DNA of 64,000 nucleotides from assembly GCA_036346205.1 (NCBI GenBank), contig JARFJB010002136.1, positions 451,001 through 515,000 of the forward strand. The letters run 5' to 3'. Made by a program: the position numbers and the translations under genes. Below, one piece after another: positions 11,466 to 20,677 of the stretch. How positions within the stretch are numbered: position 1 is the first letter of the stretch; each line of letters begins with the position of its first letter. The notes below the pieces were generated by a model that was not told where the DNA came from, ran no database searches, and worked only from the letters and a program-made list of their open reading frames with translations. The DNA comes from Vesta saturnalis (lineage: Eukaryota > Arthropoda > Insecta > Coleoptera > Lampyridae).

Positions 11466-11735
11466 TAAACCAACTTACTCAAATCTGGGTGAAATTTAGC
11501 ACGTGTCCATTATTTTGAATTCCTTACATTTTTTTCTTAATAAAATTTTTTGATATCTCTTTCAGAAAGGGCAGTTTATCTAACAATATTTTACATATCT
11601 AGTTACCACAGGTGCGTCCTAAACATGAATACATTTTTAATTCGGTAGAAACTAATTTCTATACAAACAGACACGAACCCCTATACTGTTTTTTGTTATT
11701 TTACCCTCTTGTAAACTCAATCCAGGGACATTATA
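11466..11735 (-). repeat. Right long TIR
   Basis: Inverse of 9,799-10,076. Its outer edge (CCAGGGACAT) merges with TA-repeat sequence. Confidence 0.88.
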
Positions 11736-11767
11736 TATAATATATATATATACACATATATACATAT

Positions 11768-11806
<39 letters not shown>
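11732..11806. repeat. (TA)n-rich microsatellite with TAC interruptions
   Basis: TA units interrupted by ACACATATATACATA. Confidence 0.95.
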
Positions 11807-11813
<7 letters not shown>

Positions 11814-11817
11814 AGAC

Positions 11818-12055
11818 GGACGATGGCAGTTTAGCACTATAGGCAGGAGTTGAAACTGAAGGACTTGGCGCAAAAGAAGTTGGGGTGATCGTAAGTAAAA
11901 TAGCGAAAAAATGTGTTAAACAGTACGAATTGGCATCTCCCCGGGTAATGTTGGTTAGAACGATAGTGGAGTTTCGAAGAATTTTCTTATTCCATGCTTT
12001 GCACTGGTGAATGGAGAAAGAGACCAACAGTATGAGAACTTCTGGAATGATGAAT
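11818..12055 (+). pseudogene. RTE retrotransposon endonuclease fragment
   Basis: This stretch is a diverged nucleotide copy (same sense) of the endonuclease portion of the RTE element on the minus strand at about 45,530-45,765: both carry AGGAGTTGA-ACTGAAG, GTGTTAAACAGTACGA and GGTGAATGGAGAAAGAGA. The copy is 5'- and 3'-truncated and full of stops. Confidence 0.75.
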
Positions 12056-12439
12056 TGCCATCACACATTTAAGTATACATAAAAAAAAAGTTGGTCAAAA
12101 CTTCAAGTGCATTTGAGTAGTCGACGTATGTTATCGACTATTTCAACACAATGAAAAGAGATGACCTATAAATACTTGTTGTAATTTTTGTCTCAATATG
12201 ATTATGAAAATGCTCCTTTGACTAACCTAGTTTGTTATTCTTATGACATACATCTCCTTTTGCTTGTTACCACTTGTTACTCTCTTTCACACTTCCTACG
12301 TTTCATATTTCATTTTTCATTATAAATTTTGAAAACAGTTCTTGTTCAATCACTTACGTTTATTCCAACATCTTTGTTAGTTTTTCGAAAACCTTGTAGT
12401 GTCTATATAAGGTAAAACCTTACATACGCAAGCACAAAA
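12056..12439. other. No recognisable gene
   Basis: AT-rich spacer; nothing supported. Confidence 0.5.
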
Positions 12440-13798
12440 GTTTGTGCTGAATTTATTACAATATTTCGAAAAGGAGAAAGAAAACAACGTCCCTTTAATA
12501 CCGTTTTCTAGTGTAAGTGTAGGTGTTTTTAGAATTGTCTTAAGCTCAATTAATAGTGATCTCAAATTTACAGCATGTGGCAAATGCCTTGGGTATATCT
12601 GTCACAACAGTGAAAAATATAGTCTTGGGCAAAATTTAACCCAATTCTGTCTAGTCCGGGTAGTAAAAAACGGCCATGTAAGAATGTTAAATCCGAAGAT
12701 CTTGAAGATACCTCGAAAATTTCCATCAGGAATACCTTATATAATATGTACGAACAAAGTGAATGTATTATAATTATATATAGCTTCTACGTTAGTCTAA
12801 ATTGTATTATTTACAGAAAAACATGTCACAGTTGCAACTTTAAATGCAGAAATTAGTAACACCCATATTCTGTTAAGCTATAGAAACTTCAATCGTGCCT
12901 TACATGCAATGGGGTTCAAGTTCCAGAAAGAGTGTAATTGAAGAGCTTTGATAAAAAAAGAAATATAGCTGAAATGAGAACACAGTTTTTGGAACAATAC
13001 ATACAAGAAATCAATGCACCAATTCGTAGGCAAGCAGTATTTATTGTCGAAACATGGATCTACTCAAAAGGAAATCCGGGAAAGTCATGGCAAGACGATG
13101 ATGTAAAGAGTGTATGAAAACCTCAAGTATATGGTGGTAAAAGATTTATAGTTATTAATGCTGGAACTGCCACAGGATTTGTACAGAATGCTACTTTTTG
13201 CATCGAAGTCATTGAAAGATTACCATGGTGAAATGAATGGGGATATGTTTAAAAAAATGGCTCACTGAAAATCTCCTAAACACCTTCATTAATTATAATT
13301 GATAATGCGCCTTACCATTCCATGTTAGTAGAAAAACTACCAACATCACCTTGGACGAAAGGTAACATAATTTCCTGGTTAATAAAAAATAACATTAATT
13401 ATGATCCCACCTCATTCAAAACAGAGCTCTATTCGTTAATAAAATCACAACGAATAGTAAAACAATATGAGGTAGATGAAATAATAAGGTGTTACGGACA
13501 TGACGTATTAAGATTGCCACCTTATCATTGTGAATTCAATGCAATTGAACTAATATGAGCACATATTAAAGGATACTATGACAAGTACATAGGAAGAGAT
13601 GACTTCAAAGACGAAAATGTAATTACTATATGGAACGAAGCTTTACAACAATGTAATCAACATATTTGGGCTAATTGTGTACACCATACAGAGGAGATTA
13701 TAAAACAGTGGTATAAATGTGAGGAAATGCTAGATTTAACAGTAGACGAAATGATTATTAATATTACAAGTGATTGTGATAGTTCGGATACAGATTAA
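12440..13798 (+). pseudogene. Long-spacer (D-81-E) IS630/Tc1-like transposase, nearly full length
   Basis: The order is an N-terminal YFEKEKENNVPLIP, an HTH (LQHVANALGISVTTVKNIVL, about 12,569-12,628), the linker FNRALHAMGFKFQKE, the first catalytic region QAVFIVETWIYSKG (usual D-E-T-W has become V-E-T-W), GKRFIVINAGTATGFV, the second aspartate in IIIDNAPYHS, and the glutamate in RLPPYHCEFNAIELI. Between the second D and the E I count 81 residues, far more than the 34-41 of ordinary Tc1/mariner. A described IS630-Tc1-mariner group with D-82-E spacing (called Sailor) is the likely home; that name is from memory. The C-terminus ends in TSDCDSSDTD and a stop at 13,798. About six stops or frameshifts are present. 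Confidence 0.82.
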
Positions 13799-14769
13799 TT
13801 GTATATTATGTTTTCTTTAATCAATGTGTTACTACAAAATAATTATGTATTTCACAAATATATACTAATTAATTGCATTAAAATTTATTTAATCATCTGA
13901 AAGGCCACAGCATTGCTAGCTATTACAATTACAGTTGTACATATTCGAAGATCGTAATTACATAACCTACAATAATAATTACTAATCACATGTAAATGTT
14001 TGACATATACCTTTGTAAAAGTAGCATTTTACATTAATCTAATTTTAAATTTTCATCCACCTGTGGGTCAAGGTTATATTGAAACCTTATTTCATATTAT
14101 CATCTGCAATTGTAATTAAGATTAAATACCTTTGTATGTACAATAACGTCACACTTACCATGGCGTTTAATTTTTACGCTACGATAAACATTTCTAATTG
14201 ATTTTAACAAAATTACAATTCAATAACTTCAAAATATTTAATTTTTACAAGTTTTCCTACGAAGTGTTGTTTTGACACATGAGATTTGTAAACATTGCTA
14301 CATTACCGCCATCTAAGAGAAGATTTATTAAGTTTGATTTTTAATCATATATTATTATGGATATAAGTTGACTCATATTTTCATATTAAATCATTTGTTA
14401 CTAGATTATGACGTAGGTCAATTCTTTAGTGGCAAAGATAGTACACTTTTTTGTTTAAATTACATCTTTTAATATTATATTACATTTTTAACTGTTGAAA
14501 TCCATCTCTACAGTGGTGTTATATTCAGGAAAGCATATAGCTCACAGTATTTACCATGCATATATAAGCCAGTGATGAGAGAGGACTGATGGGTGTTATT
14601 GATTTCCTGATCTGTGATTTTATGAAGTCCATTTATTTGGCATTGCATGTATAATCTGTAATAGTTAATTTTTTATAAAATTATATTAAGATTTTCATAA
14701 GTTTCCTTCATATGGACTGAATGAGCAACAGACAATGAAGCATAACTATTCCCATTTTATAATAATACA
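13799..14769. other. No recognisable gene
   Basis: AT-rich DNA without motifs; it may contain the 3' untranslated region and TIR of the preceding transposon, but I could not pair it with an upstream arm. Confidence 0.5.
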
Positions 14770-15368
14770 CCTTTTAAACTCGTTTCTGATGAGTCTATAA
14801 ACAGTCTCCAATCTTCCTTCTTGTACTCAATGCCAATTTCATTCACTAAACTGTCAATATCATAGCACCAAATCATCTTCCTGCCTAAAAAATTGAGCAA
14901 ACTGTTCATATTTTGTTCTATAATCGTACATAGATGTTCCAGATTCCAATAAATGTTTTTCTTTTAGTCTAGAACCAAGCAATTCTGCTTTTTCCTTAGT
15001 CAAACCCAAATCTCTCACTAAATCATTTAACTCAGCTTGTGTAAACAACTTTGGTTTTAAATAACATTGGAATTCATCATCTCTTGGTTGACTTTCATTA
15101 AATTCCGGACTGGACTGTAAAACGTCATCAATAGGGATAGGAAGTCCCGATCCATGTCCTACTGGTTATTCAGCTGAAGTAAGGTTAGGACAGACAATTG
15201 CTTTCTTATTTTTAGAGTTATATCCAGAAACATCTATGCTGCAAAAATAGCAATCGTTTGAATGATTTTTGTTTGCTCTCTCCATACCATGGGTACTGCA
15301 AATTTAAAAGCTTTCATCTCTTACCATTTCCTCGACACAAATATAACATACTTTGTGAGGAACCCAAC
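14770..15368 (-). pseudogene. Relic of an uncharacterised cysteine-containing repetitive gene family
   Basis: Read on the minus strand: HKVCYICVEEM, FKFAVPMVWREQ, NDCYFCSIDVSGYNSKNKKA, a stop replacing R in AE*PVGHGSGLPIP, then FTQAELNDLVRDLGLTKEKA, ELLGSRLKEKHLLESGTSMY, and after a frame change WCYDIDSLVNEIGIEYKKED and WRLFIDSSETSLKGVLL. The C-x2-C pairs and the RDLGL...ELLGSRLKEK block occur in many unannotated insect proteins that I remember but cannot name; their function is unknown to me. At least three breaks make this copy dead. Its dispersed occurrence suggests mobile-element carriage. Confidence 0.6.
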
Positions 15369-15479
15369 ATTAGTGTTGATTACCGATTTCTTCACCAAAA
15401 TATACAAAGTATACTTTTTTTACAAAGTCAGTAATGTTCTTGTGATGGTTTTTAATTATAAAGTCACCACATATACATG

Positions 15480-16300
15480 GTATTCCAACGATATAGGGGT
15501 GGAAAATAACGACTATACTGTTGATTTAAAAAAAAATTTATAACAGATTATTATAGTCAACAATGAGGAGCGAAAAATATTTTTGTGTATACAGGATGGC
15601 CCATTTTCGAGCATTACACTAAACTATATACTATATATTTTTATATATTTGAATTGTCTGTTAAATGCTGAACAAAGTTACATAAAGTACTATAGGTCTA
15701 CGACTAACGGTTCCTAAGTTATTGTCATTTTTATGTAAAAACTTAGTCAATTAAGTAGGCTCCTGCTCCGCTATCTTGAAAGATATCAGAGTGAAATTTT
15801 GGGATTTGTTTTTCCAATGTGTCTAGTTTTAACTTCTACATTCAGATGGCAGACTTTTTCTCTACATATACAAGGTGGTCCATTTTGCTCAATGTTGTTT
15901 CTCATTTTTTTTTTAAATAGCACACCCTGTATTTTATTATAGATTTGAATAGCATTTTTCACGAGCTTTGAATAGATACTACTTTGTACTACCTATTGGT
16001 AAGTAGTTTTTGAATTATTTAGTGAAAAAGTTGAAAAATGTAAAATTCTGTTAATTTTTTGAGTCTATGACAATAGGGCCTATAAAATAAGATAAGATAA
16101 TGTCATAATTCACAGAAAAACAAAAATGAAACAATGCTAACTGCAATTAAACTCTGACGCTATAGGCTATAGGTGTTTGACACAATACAACATTTTGGAC
16201 TATAAAAGAGCAACGATTAATAATTATTTACTCGCAGCACAGCATAACTATAAGCTTTAAAATGAAATTAAAGAATACAATGAATTACAAATTTATTATT
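15480..16300 (-). repeat. Dispersed non-coding repeat, copy 2 (inverted)
   Basis: Diverged inverse of 6,815-7,490. It includes the same small dyads (15,592-15,640 and 15,869-15,938) and its inner part (about 15,960-16,300) is also the inverse of 16,858-17,137, so with that copy it frames the transposase piece at 16,268-16,709. Confidence 0.7.
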
Positions 16301-17137
16301 CCATAATAATATTGCAAAATGCGACACGATCTTCAAAATTTTGTGGTCGTAGGCTTTGATGCAAGCACAAACGGTATGTTTGCTTATAATTCTTTGTATT
16401 GAACTTTTGCTCAGATGTACTTGTACCGCAATCTGACGAACACTTACGGAGGATTTTCTTCTAAACTTAATAAAACTATTCACCCGTTTTCTTCGTTTGT
16501 AACTGGACGTTTTCCTACATCTCTTTTTTTGTATTTCACTTTCCTGTGTCCTCAAATCGTTCCCGAAGAAGTTGAAATGATTCAGGTCTTGGATGTCTAG
16601 CTAAAGGGTACTTTTGTTCATAAATCCTGGATGCCAACAAACAGTTCCTTCCAGCTTCTAACAAGGCATAGATCAAATTAATCAGCTCTTCTTTTAAGAA
16701 ACTCATCGCACACTAAGTAAATAACCAGTTATTAACGAAGTTACTATGCACATAAATATCTCACAATTCTTCACGAATTATTTATAATAAGTGACTTTCA
16801 TTTGTTGAGTTGTTAAGAAACAGACAGAGATAAGCGAAAACCAAGCTACTATGATTTATGATTCATTGTGTTCTTTAATTCAATTTTAAAGTTTATAGTT
16901 ATGCTATTCTACGAGTAAATAATTATAGTCCAAAATATAATATTGTGTCACAGAACCTACAGCTTCACAGTTTTATTGCAATTAGCATTGTTTCATTTTT
17001 GTTTTTCTATAAATTATGACATCGTCTTACTTTATTTATAGGCCCTATTGTCATGAATTCAAAAAAAGTAACAAAATTTTACAATTTTCAACTTTTTCAC
17101 TAAATAATTAGAAAAACTTAGCAATAGGTAGTACAAA
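15925..17137 (-). mobile_element. Internally deleted DUF4817-type element with long arms
   Basis: Inverted arms 15,925-16,300 and 16,858-17,137 share TTTCATTTTTGTTTTTCT and ATAGGCCCTATTGTCAT. Only the N-terminal part of a transposase remains between them, so the catalytic region was lost. The outer left edge reads CACACCCTGTA. Confidence 0.65.
16268..16709 (-). pseudogene. DUF4817-type transposase, N-terminal half
   Basis: The minus strand starts MSFLKEELINLIYALLEAGR, followed by NCLLASRIYEQKYPLARHPR and PESFQLLRERFEDTG. A frame change leads into KRRKRVNSFIKFRRK and the second HTH VRQIAVQVHLSKSSIQRIIS. This is the paired-HTH DNA-binding half of the insect mariner-like transposases represented at 9.8 and 37 kb. 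The catalytic domain is absent; the reading ends within the arm repeat. Confidence 0.8.
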
Positions 17138-17321
17138 GATTTTTCGGTTGTATTATTAATACATTCAAACTATAATATCTTCCTTATCTCAAATGGAACA
17201 CCCTGTATATTTTAGATCTGTCGTGTGACTAATTCAATGATCTTCCAAAAAGTACTAAGATATCCTATACCTAAACCTTCACGTTTCAAAGTTATTGAGC
17301 TAATTTTGAAATTTAACTCTT

Positions 17322-18090
17322 TAGTGACCACCAATATGGGTTTAGGCAAAGTCGTTCAACAGGTGATCTTCTTTCATATGTGACCCAAGTTTGGAACAAT
17401 ACAGTAGAGCAGTCCGGTGACTGTATCTTCAAATCTCTCATGGGTTGACCATCTTCTGTCAGCTACCAAAACAGCTGCTCGTAAAATAGGCTTTTTGTAC
17501 AGATCTAAGCAGTACTTTGCCTCTCGACAATTCCATCTGCTGTATAAGGCCCAAATTCGGCCTCATCTGGAATATAATTCTCACCTCTGGGTTAGTGCTC
17601 CCCAATACGCTCTCGATATCGTTGATCGTATTCAAAAGAGAGCGATTAGGCTTATAAATGACCCGTCCTTAACTTCTCACATACAGTCCCTTGAGCATAG
17701 AAGGATGGTTTCAGTTCTTTCTTTGTATTATCGTTATTACAACGGCTATTGTGCTGCTGAATTATATTCTTTGATACCATCTCGGGCTATCTTTGGGAGA
17801 AACACTCGGTTCGCTCATTCACATCATCAGTATGCAGTACAAATCTCCACTTGTCGTACCAAACGGGCGCAATCCACATTTTTCTACACGGCTTCTAAAC
17901 TCTGGAATGATCTCCCTAGTTCCTGCTTTCCTCTCACTTATGAAGAGAAAATTTAAGGTAGCTGTTCATAGGCATCTATTGGCAATTCATTATCCCTCTA
18001 TCCATCCACCTAAGTGTTCCTGAGTGCTTTAGCACGATAGACCAAATTTAGCCTGTTCAGGTCCACAATCATAAAAAAAAAACTTGTTCT
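17322..18090 (+). pseudogene. jockey/CR1-like non-LTR element, 5'-truncated, internally deleted
   Basis: It is a close copy of the 3' part of the element at 41.2-44.2 kb. It begins with the NMGLGKV... segment, jumps from the counterpart of 43,271 straight to that of about 43,628, and continues VSSNLSWVDHLLSATKTAAR, LLYKAQIRPHLEYNSHLWVS, RAIRLINDPSLTSHIQSLEH and ASKLWNDLPSSCFPLTY. A frame change near 17,950 precedes the KVAVHRHLLAIHYPS end. The 3' tail carries GAGTGCTTTAGCACGATAG and ends in ATCATAAAAAAAAA. Catalytic reverse transcriptase motifs are deleted. Confidence 0.9.
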
Positions 18091-18245
18091 TTGACATAAC
18101 CCCAACAAAAAAAAATACATTTTTGTAAGTTCTGGTGAACGAGGTGGTCATTTATGGGGCCCTTCCATCGTCCGGGAAATTCATTGTTTAAATGTGTATT
18201 GATCAGTTGGGTATGGTGAACTGGTGCTACGTCATGTAGATATTA
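18081..18245 (-). pseudogene. Mariner-like transposase catalytic fragment
   Basis: The minus strand reads LHDVAPVHHTQLINTHLNNE with FPGRWKGP following (counterpart of the HDGAPPH...FPGRWIG motif with the second catalytic D), then PPRSPELTKMYFF, the counterpart of RSPDLTPLDFF with the third. Two frame changes are present. It is cut off by the non-LTR 3' end on its left. Confidence 0.65.
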
Positions 18246-18280
18246 TAGTTGTAATGTATTAATAATACAATCGAAAACTC

Positions 18281-18887
18281 TTAACACCCAGTATAGTATT
18301 TTTCGCAATTAAATTGCCAAATAAATCAAAGAAAGTCTATTTTCGAGATCCTGAAGCAGTATTGACAAAATTAGTTTCGTTTGGTAACAATTAATTTTTT
18401 TCCAAAACCTTTGGAATTTAAGAGAAACCAAACCCTCTGTATTTAGGTATAGGGAACCCTAATGAAAGTCTATCTTATTTTTCATAATTAATTCAAAAAT
18501 GTGATAAAATATAGGGTATTCCATAAAAAAAACACTTTGATATGCCATTCTTTTTTGAAGTACCCTATATATTTTAAATTATTTTAAAGATGTAGCCTTT
18601 ATGGACCTACACAATGTCCCTGCAACAAAAATAAAAAAATATAGCTAGTTTTCTCATAAAACTCGGTCGCGTCCGTGTCGTGACTCACCCTGTATATAAA
18701 AATATTTTTACAATAACATTGTTAACTACAATAATCTTTTATAAAGACTTTTTTTTTAAATCAACAGTATAGGCATAATCTTCCACCCCCAAATCATTGG
18801 GACACCCGGTATAACAAAAAGCGACAGGAGAGGTTTTACAACCACGCTTAGCCATATTAAAGTGTCAATAAAAAGAACACACGTTAA
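18281..18887 (+). repeat. Dispersed repeat, copy of the right part of 7.3-7.5 kb
   Basis: Bases about 18,515-18,800 resemble 7,305-7,480, sharing AAATATTTTTACAA and the TCCACCCCCAAATC end. No gene. The flank up to the TTAA at 18,884 is the pre-insertion DNA of the piggyBac element. Confidence 0.6.
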
Positions 18888-18930
18888 CCCTTAAGTAGGC
18901 GCTATAGTGTAAAAAGTACACTGTGGCTTT
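18888..18930 (+). repeat. piggyBac left terminal inverted repeat and subterminal repeat
   Basis: CCCT...GTAGGCGCTA followed by GTACACTGTGGC; it matches the right end in inverse orientation. Confidence 0.9.
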
Positions 18931-19100
18931 TCAAACGGCTGTATTATTGTTCTAAAGTGTATCCCCCCACTGGCCGTGCTATGTAACCCCAAAGTCATCA
19001 TTTCTCTTGATGTTCAGTTCAATTTCAGGTAGCGTGGGTTTCTTGTGCAGAATTTGTTACAGTTGATAGCGGATAAATACATTGACCGTGTACTTAATAC

Positions 19101-20656
19101 CAGGCACCGTATCCCTTTTTTTGAAAGTTTCAGGGAAGGGGATTTTCAAATGTAAAAAAAGGGGAACATGTTGAAAAAGGGAGTATTCCCAAAAGGTAGC
19201 TAAATCGATTTGTCTAAAAAAATGTTGCAACTAAAATTCATAAAAAATTATTTTTATTCAAAAAACAAACCTTATTTATAAAGTGATTAAACAACAATTT
19301 GTTTTTTTAGCTTTTACATATAATTTGAAGTTTCATTTTAAACTCAAATATTTTATATTACTGTTTTTTAAGTTGTCTCTTTATTTCATTTTCAATCATT
19401 GATGACTTTTTCTTTTCAATATTTGTTTGTAAATCTTCAAGATTAGATCTAGATTTTTTTTCTTTGCGGCGTAATTTTTCTACACTTTGGACCAATTGAT
19501 CAATCACAGGACTACATTTTTTCTTGCTGACTTTTTCCACTAAATGTTTTTGCATGGACTCGGCATTTGCTAAGTCTTCTTCGTAAACTTTTTCGCTGAT
19601 TTTAACTCTTTTCGAGTTCTTTAAGACATATCATCTCCTTATTTAATTTTTTAAAACTTGCTTTTCTTTTCTCGGTTTTCTGCATCTATGACTTGTTTTT
19701 TCTTTCATTTTCTTGTTTTCATGTTCAGAATCTAAATAAGCTAATTGTCCTGCCTTAATAAGCTTGTCAGACATCGGAACCTTATGGGCCATTCCATTGT
19801 ATTCTTTTAACGGATCGTTAATGGTCATTAAAGAATCAAGCGTTCTTTCTTTCATATTGGTTTTTTCAGGTGTAAGCAGGAAAGCGGATTCTGAAAATCC
19901 ACGTTCAACATGGGCACTATCGTGTACTAATGAAACAACTGCTTTTATAAACCTACAGATTTGAGGATATCTTTGATCAGAAGCAGTTTGTAGAGAGAAT
20001 ATTTCACTCCAACGGGAATCAATACTTTCATCTTTTTTTAATGGTGAAAAACACACTTCAACATCAAATTGCATCAATTTCCATTCACATGATAAATTGT
20101 CAATATCGTTAAATGCGCCTGCATAAACCAACCAAAAACTGTTTTGTAGAATAAGTAATAAACAAATTTGATACGCCGGAAAAACAAAGAGGTTATAAAC
20201 AAAAGTTGGCAAACGATCAGCTAACGTTTTTAGAGCGCACAGTACTAATGTCTGTTGGCTTTTGCTGAATTCGCAGATTTTTATTAAGCGACCTAGTGAG
20301 AATTGAAATTCGATCGTGTTTATGTTGAAGTAAACATTTTTAAGGTTTAAGGTACGTCATAAATTAAGTGGCTTAAAATCTCTCTAACAACGATGTTTGG
20401 TTTATTTTAAAATATATTTACTTTTTGAGATCTGCGGAATTCAGTATGTAAAACGCAGTTTTTCGCGACAGTATCAGTAGCCTTATTTGATGAAACAAAA
20501 GAATTCGTACCGTAAAAATATACTTTTTTCTTCTTAATTAATTTAGCGATTTATTGAAAAAAGGGGAAAAGGGACAAATTTAGTAAAAAAAGGTTAAAAA
20601 AGGAATTAATTTAAAAAAGGGGGAAAAGGGGTAAAAGGGACTCACTACGGTGCCTG
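19101..20656 (-). mobile_element. Internally deleted hAT element nested in piggyBac
   Basis: The edges are CAGGCACCGTA (19,101-19,111) and its exact inverse ending at 20,656. TAATAC flanks both sides directly (19,095-19,100 and 20,657-20,662), a 6-bp target duplication rather than the usual 8 bp of hAT. Subterminal regions are rich in AAAAAGGGGAAAAGGG motifs. Only the C-terminal part of the transposase is present, so this 1,556-bp copy is non-autonomous. It lies about 20 bp upstream of the piggyBac start codon. Confidence 0.88.
19358..20212 (-). pseudogene. hAT-superfamily transposase, C-terminal part
   Basis: The upstream ORF (20,212-19,643) contains RYPQICRFIKAVVSLVHDSA, then HVERGFSESAFLLTPEKTNM and ERTLDSLMTINDP, which is the hAT dimerisation region (equivalent of SNADVERGFS...L). 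A very lysine-rich tail follows, and a frame change near 19,640 leads to a second ORF (19,555-19,358) with KKKCSPVIDQLVQSVEKLRR and a charged coiled-coil end. The catalytic RNase H-like portion and the BED finger are missing. Confidence 0.75.
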
Positions 20657-20677
20657 TAATACACATAGCGATTAACC

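Larger units (their letters stand above)
9799..11735 (+). mobile_element. Complete mariner-like transposon with about 270-bp TIRs
   Basis: The left arm 9,799-10,076 and right arm 11,466-11,735 are near-perfect inverted repeats running from CAGTATGTCCC at the left edge to AATCTGGGTGAAATTT at the inner side. A TA dinucleotide abuts the left edge (9,797-9,798), as expected for TA-target insertion. The right edge runs into a TA microsatellite, which hides the second target copy. The arms enclose a single degraded transposase (10,223-11,171). Size (1.9 kb) and content are those of a whole, dead autonomous copy. Confidence 0.88.
17139..18280. mobile_element. Element with about 38-bp inverted ends holding a transposase tail and a nested non-LTR piece
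   Basis: 17,143-17,181 and 18,238-18,275 are inverse copies (core TTGTATTATTAATACATT). Between them lie a non-LTR fragment (plus strand) and, on the minus strand, the C-terminal third of a mariner-like transposase (18,081-18,240). The non-LTR piece therefore appears to have inserted into, and shortened, a small DNA transposon. Confidence 0.55.
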
